This document shows positions 60,830 to 62,634 of a DNA stretch of 62,634 bases, piece by piece; position 1 is the stretch's first letter, and the number at the start of each line of letters is the position of its first letter. The stretch is from Rubricella sp038526735 (GTDB lineage Bacteria; Pseudomonadota; Alphaproteobacteria; Rhodobacterales; Rhodobacteraceae): positions 1 to 62,634 of the forward strand of contig JBCBGM010000013.1 of assembly GCA_038526735.1 (NCBI GenBank), read 5' to 3'. Made by a program: the position numbers and the translations under genes. A model generated the notes under the pieces. The model searched no databases. It was not told the DNA's origin and worked only from the letters and a program-made list of their open reading frames with translations.

Positions 60830-61834
60830 TCACACGCGTTCAATGATCTTCTCCCCAAAGAGGCCCTGCGGACGGAACACGAGGAACACCAGCGCCAGCA
60901 CATAAGCAAACCAGTTCTCTGTCGCGCCACCGAGGTAGGGCAGGCCGATGGTGTATTCGAACACCTTCTCACCGACGCCAATGATCAAGCCACCGATGAT
61001 GGCGCCGGAGATCGAGGTGAACCCGCCGAGCATCAGCACCGGCAGGGCCTTGAGTGCAATGAGTGAGAGCGAAAACTGCACGCCGGATTTCGCGCCCCAC
61101 ATGATGCCCGCCACGAGGGCAACAAAACCTGCGAGCGCCCAGACCATGATCCAGATCCGGTTGAGCGAGATGCCCACCGACAGCGCCGCCTGGTGGTCAT
61201 CGGCCACCGCCCGCATCGCCCGGCCCGCTTTGGTGTATTGTGAGAAGGCGGCGAGCGAGGCCACGAGCGCCACGGCGATCACGGTCGCATAGATGTCGAG
61301 CACATCGACATACATGCCGAAGTAACGCTCCCCTTCGGCGGCCCATTCACGGGTGACGTCCTCAATCCAGAACGACCCGCCTGAGGGGATACCCACATCG
61401 AGGCGCTTGACCTCGGAGTTCCACATCAGGTCGCCGAAGCCCTCCATGAAATACGCCAAGCCGATGGTCGCCATGAAGAGGATGATCGGTTCCTGCCCGA
61501 CAAGCCGGACGAAGATCACCTTGATCACCACCCAGGCGAAGAACACCATAATCGCCGTCGTTAAGAGGATCGCGGCAATCGTCGGCACGTCCCATCCGAA
61601 GTGGTGCACCTTAGTGCCGAGCATCGCGTTGATCAGGTGGGCGAAGGGGACTTGACCGGTTTGAAGGCCCACAAGCGTTTGCGCCGCAAAGAGCGCCATC
61701 ACGCCCTGCGCGTAGTTGAACACGCCTGAGGACTTAAAGATCAGCACAAAGCCGAGTGCGACGAGCGAGTAGAGCACCCCGGCCATCAGGCCGTTTACGA
61801 TAACCTCGATCAGGTTCAGAAAATCAGCGGACAT
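60830..61834 (-). CDS. livH: branched-chain amino acid-type ABC permease LivH
   Basis: The 334-residue permease has about nine helices and the typical start LIEVIVNGLMAGVLYSLVALGFVLIFKSSGVFNYAQG (split). The loop RAMRAVADDHQAALSVGISLNRI is the EAA-like ATPase contact. Length is slightly long because of a soluble insertion near residues 115-150. It forms the membrane pore with LivM. Confidence 0.94.
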   Translation of the reverse strand: MSADFLNLIEVIVNGLMAGVLYSLVALGFVLIFKSSGVFNYAQGVMALFAAQTLVGLQTGQVPFAHLINAMLGTKVHHFGWDVPTIAAILLTTAIMVFFAWVVIKVIFVRLVGQEPIILFMATIGLAYFMEGFGDLMWNSEVKRLDVGIPSGGSFWIEDVTREWAAEGERYFGMYVDVLDIYATVIAVALVASLAAFSQYTKAGRAMRAVADDHQAALSVGISLNRIWIMVWALAGFVALVAGIMWGAKSGVQFSLSLIALKALPVLMLGGFTSISGAIIGGLIIGVGEKVFEYTIGLPYLGGATENWFAYVLALVFLVFRPQGLFGEKIIERV

Positions 61835-62044
61835 GTGAGGCTCCTGCTGCGGAGGTAAGGTAGACCACGCCCCGGCCTATGCGCCGGGGCCTTGTGGGCA
61901 TGACACCGAGGTCCCGGGTCAGGCCCCGGACGGGGTTGCACGGGGAGGGTGCGCCCTCCCTCGGGTGGGCGTTCGAAACGGCCGATCTGCGCGATTTATC
62001 TTTGCCAACCTGCATGCCCGGCGAATAAAGGCCGAGCGTTGTAA

Positions 62045-62072
62045 GCGCCCTCCCGTGCGGGAGGGAGGGCGC
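62045..62072. repeat. G/C-rich hairpin in livH-livG gap
   Basis: A 10-base perfect stem (GCGCCCTCCC with GGGAGGGCGC) is closed by an 8-base loop. The GCGCCCTCCC arm also occurs at 61951-61960. No T-run follows, so it is not a clear terminator. Confidence 0.6.
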
Positions 62073-62093
62073 GGCCGGATGCTGGTCGCATCC
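62072..62093. repeat. liv-gap repeat, copy B
   Basis: The element matches copy A (60790-60811) in 20 of 22 positions, including the core ATGCTGGTCGCATCC. It abuts the 62045-62072 hairpin. Confidence 0.6.
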
Positions 62094-62112
62094 TGCCAGT
62101 GGTGCGCCGCGC

Positions 62113-62634
62113 TCAGTCATGGCTCACCCCCAGATACGCATCGATCACCTGTGGGTTAGAGCGCACCTCATCGGGCGTGCCATCGCCGATCTTGGCGCCG
62201 TAATCCATCACCACCACGCGGTCGGAAATGTCCATCACCACGCCCATGTCGTGTTCAATGAGGGCAATCGTGGTGCCGAACTCATCGTTCACGTCGAGGA
62301 TGAAGCGGGACATGTCCTCTTTTTCCTCAACGTTCATCCCAGCCATTGGCTCGTCAAGCAGCAGCAGCTTCGGCTCCGCCGCGAGCGCGCGGCCAAGCTC
62401 CACCCGCTTTTGCAAACCGTAGGGCAAGCGGCCCACGGGGGTTTTGCGGATCGCCTGGATCTCAAGGAAGTCGATGATCTTTTCCACGACCTCGCGGTTT
62501 TCGATCTCTTCTTCCTCGGCCTTGCCCTTCCACAGAACCTGGCTCCAGAACGGGGCGCGCATGTGGGTGAAGCGGCCCGTCATGATGTTGTCGAGCGTGC
62601 TCATACCCTTGAAGAGCGCGATGTTCTGGAAGGT
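62113..62634 (-). CDS. livG: branched-chain amino acid-type ABC ATP-binding protein LivG (N-terminus outside window)
   Basis: The visible 173 residues begin TFQNIALFKGMSTLDNIMTGR, which places the cut after the Walker A part. The signature-like LPYGLQKRVELGRAL and Walker B LLLLDEPMAGMN, with the IEHDM switch, are present. The reading frame is open to the window end at 62634. It completes the liv operon order livF-K-M-H-G as read from the left. Confidence 0.92.
   Translation of the reverse strand, partial: TFQNIALFKGMSTLDNIMTGRFTHMRAPFWSQVLWKGKAEEEEIENREVVEKIIDFLEIQAIRKTPVGRLPYGLQKRVELGRALAAEPKLLLLDEPMAGMNVEEKEDMSRFILDVNDEFGTTIALIEHDMGVVMDISDRVVVMDYGAKIGDGTPDEVRSNPQVIDAYLGVSHD

Larger units (their letters stand above)
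61835..62112. other. 278-base gap between livH and livG, with hairpins
   Basis: No gene is supported here. The stretch has several G/C-rich inverted repeats: GGGAGGGT / GCCCTCCC around 61944-61960, GCGCCCTCCC / GGGAGGGCGC (62045-62054 and 62063-62072), and GTCCCGGGTCAGGCCCCGGAC-like palindromes near 61911-61931. Copy B of the liv-gap repeat follows. Confidence 0.6.

Noticed and set aside
60629..60981. 117-codon minus-strand frame over the livM-livH gap
   Set aside because: It runs into livH in another frame and its Arg/Ser-rich sequence looks non-coding.
61824..62120. 98-codon minus-strand gene between livH and livG
   Set aside because: It is Arg/Pro-rich, spans several inverted repeats, has no ribosome binding site and no motif.

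Overview
The window is a G+C-rich bacterial chromosome segment whose gene content points to a marine Rhodobacterales (Roseobacter-group) alphaproteobacterium. The pointers are the argH / small lipoprotein / lysA / TIGR02302 (DUF4175) block, a PhaR-controlled PHA locus, rpmI-rplT, a Hint_2 protein, a consensus CtrA box and a liv-type transporter beside a PaaK-like ligase. No rRNA, tRNA, IS element, phage gene or CRISPR array was seen. Genes are dense, and many neighbours overlap by 4 bases (ATGA/GTGA), which suggests translational coupling.

Layout. 1-8 kb: TIGR02302 membrane protein, lysA, DUF2834, a reversed Pr6Pr membrane gene, an overlooked 33-residue lipoprotein, argH, a TlpA thioredoxin and an AT-richer lipoprotein locus that looks frameshifted. 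8-15 kb: tag, an EAL phosphodiesterase, an ASCH protein, and a PHA locus (phaR, a 59-residue ORF, a short PhaC-like synthase, phaA, phaB). 15-20 kb: LysR, a glutamine amidotransferase, an EamA exporter, YdcH, TrmN6-like, DUF2007, ispB, ispE. 20-29 kb: TPR protein, ETF-QO, greA with a terminator-like leader hairpin, an MFS transporter with two tandem alpha/beta hydrolases, azlCD, GST. 29-39 kb: ytoQ, pheT, a small membrane protein, pheS, a KpsC/S-like glycosyltransferase, a Hint protein, rplT-rpmI, NUDIX, pyk. 39-45 kb: N-formylglutamate amidohydrolase, DUF1244, a D-amino-acid operon (dgcN-dgcA-dat), DUF2189, GST. 45-54 kb: receiver protein, an AT-rich intergenic island with CtrA and DnaA boxes, a YdjM-like protein, a nucleotidase, hydrolase, thiolase, P-loop kinase, an orphan CoxL-like subunit, methyltransferase. 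54-62.6 kb: PaaK-like ligase, a duplicated-domain protein, DUF6958, cupin, and livF-livK-livM-livH-livG (the last runs off the window).

How genes work together. The PHA locus can condense two acetyl-CoA (PhaA), reduce the product (PhaB) and polymerise it (PhaC-like), with PhaR as sensor; two near-identical CTGC-N3-GCA elements in the two upstream gaps are candidate operators. In the D-amino-acid operon, the transaminase can make D-glutamate, DgcN can acetylate it and DgcA can racemise it to N-acetyl-L-glutamate. The terminal cluster pairs an uptake system with a CoA ligase, so it probably imports and activates one class of carboxylic acid. The rest is ordinary housekeeping.
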